NCBI GenBank assembly: GCA_003695555.1
Contig: RFIU01000329.1
Location: 1 to 5,908 of the forward strand
Direction of reading: 5' to 3'
Length of the DNA: 5,908 bases
Source: Alphaproteobacteria bacterium
GTDB taxonomy: Bacteria; Pseudomonadota; Alphaproteobacteria; Sphingomonadales; Rhodothalassiaceae
A program made the translations under genes and the position numbers. This document shows positions 5,898 to 5,908 of this stretch, one piece after another. Position 1 is the first letter of the stretch. The number at the start of each line of letters is the position of its first letter. Below the pieces are notes generated by a model. It had not been told where the DNA came from. It made no database searches and saw nothing but the letters and a program-made list of their open reading frames with translations.

Positions 5898-5908
5898 GTC
5901 CTTGCTCG

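Overview
The window is GC-rich bacterial chromosomal DNA, probably from an alphaproteobacterium. The main pointers are a gene resembling the PAS_5 family seen in that class, the GC-rich third codon positions, and GTG starts with clear Shine-Dalgarno sequences. No phage, insertion sequence, CRISPR, rRNA or tRNA signal was found. Six substantial genes are supported, plus the last codons of a seventh at the left edge.

Layout, left to right. The C-terminal codons of an unidentified plus-strand gene end at 38. They are followed by a short, strongly structured intergenic block (38-200) with four inverted repeats, the last resembling an intrinsic terminator. Next, on the minus strand, is a PAS-type single-domain protein (260-925). 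A 305-base non-coding gap (926-1230) holds several short palindromes and repeats. It is followed by a minus-strand pair transcribed mtnP then apt (2765 to 1231). Divergent from mtnP is a small plus-strand alkyltransferase-like gene (2872-3270). Its end converges, with only 10 bases between, on a minus-strand exported DUF3179 protein (3281-4363). Upstream of that, on the same strand, is a sodium:neurotransmitter symporter family transporter (4479-5897) that starts at the right edge.

How the genes fit together. The clearest functional unit is mtnP-apt. MtnP phosphorolyses 5'-methylthioadenosine, a by-product of S-adenosylmethionine use, to adenine and methylthioribose-1-phosphate; Apt turns the adenine into AMP with PRPP. 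The alkyltransferase-like protein has Trp in place of the methyl-accepting Cys, so it should sense and flag O6-alkylguanine rather than repair it directly. The transporter and the DUF3179 protein lie in the same orientation 115 bases apart; a functional link is possible but not shown.

No clearly new multi-gene system is present. The items most worth a second look are the hairpin cluster with C-rich loops at 38-200, the repeat-rich gap at 926-1230, and the exported DUF3179 protein of unknown function with its CPLC motif.
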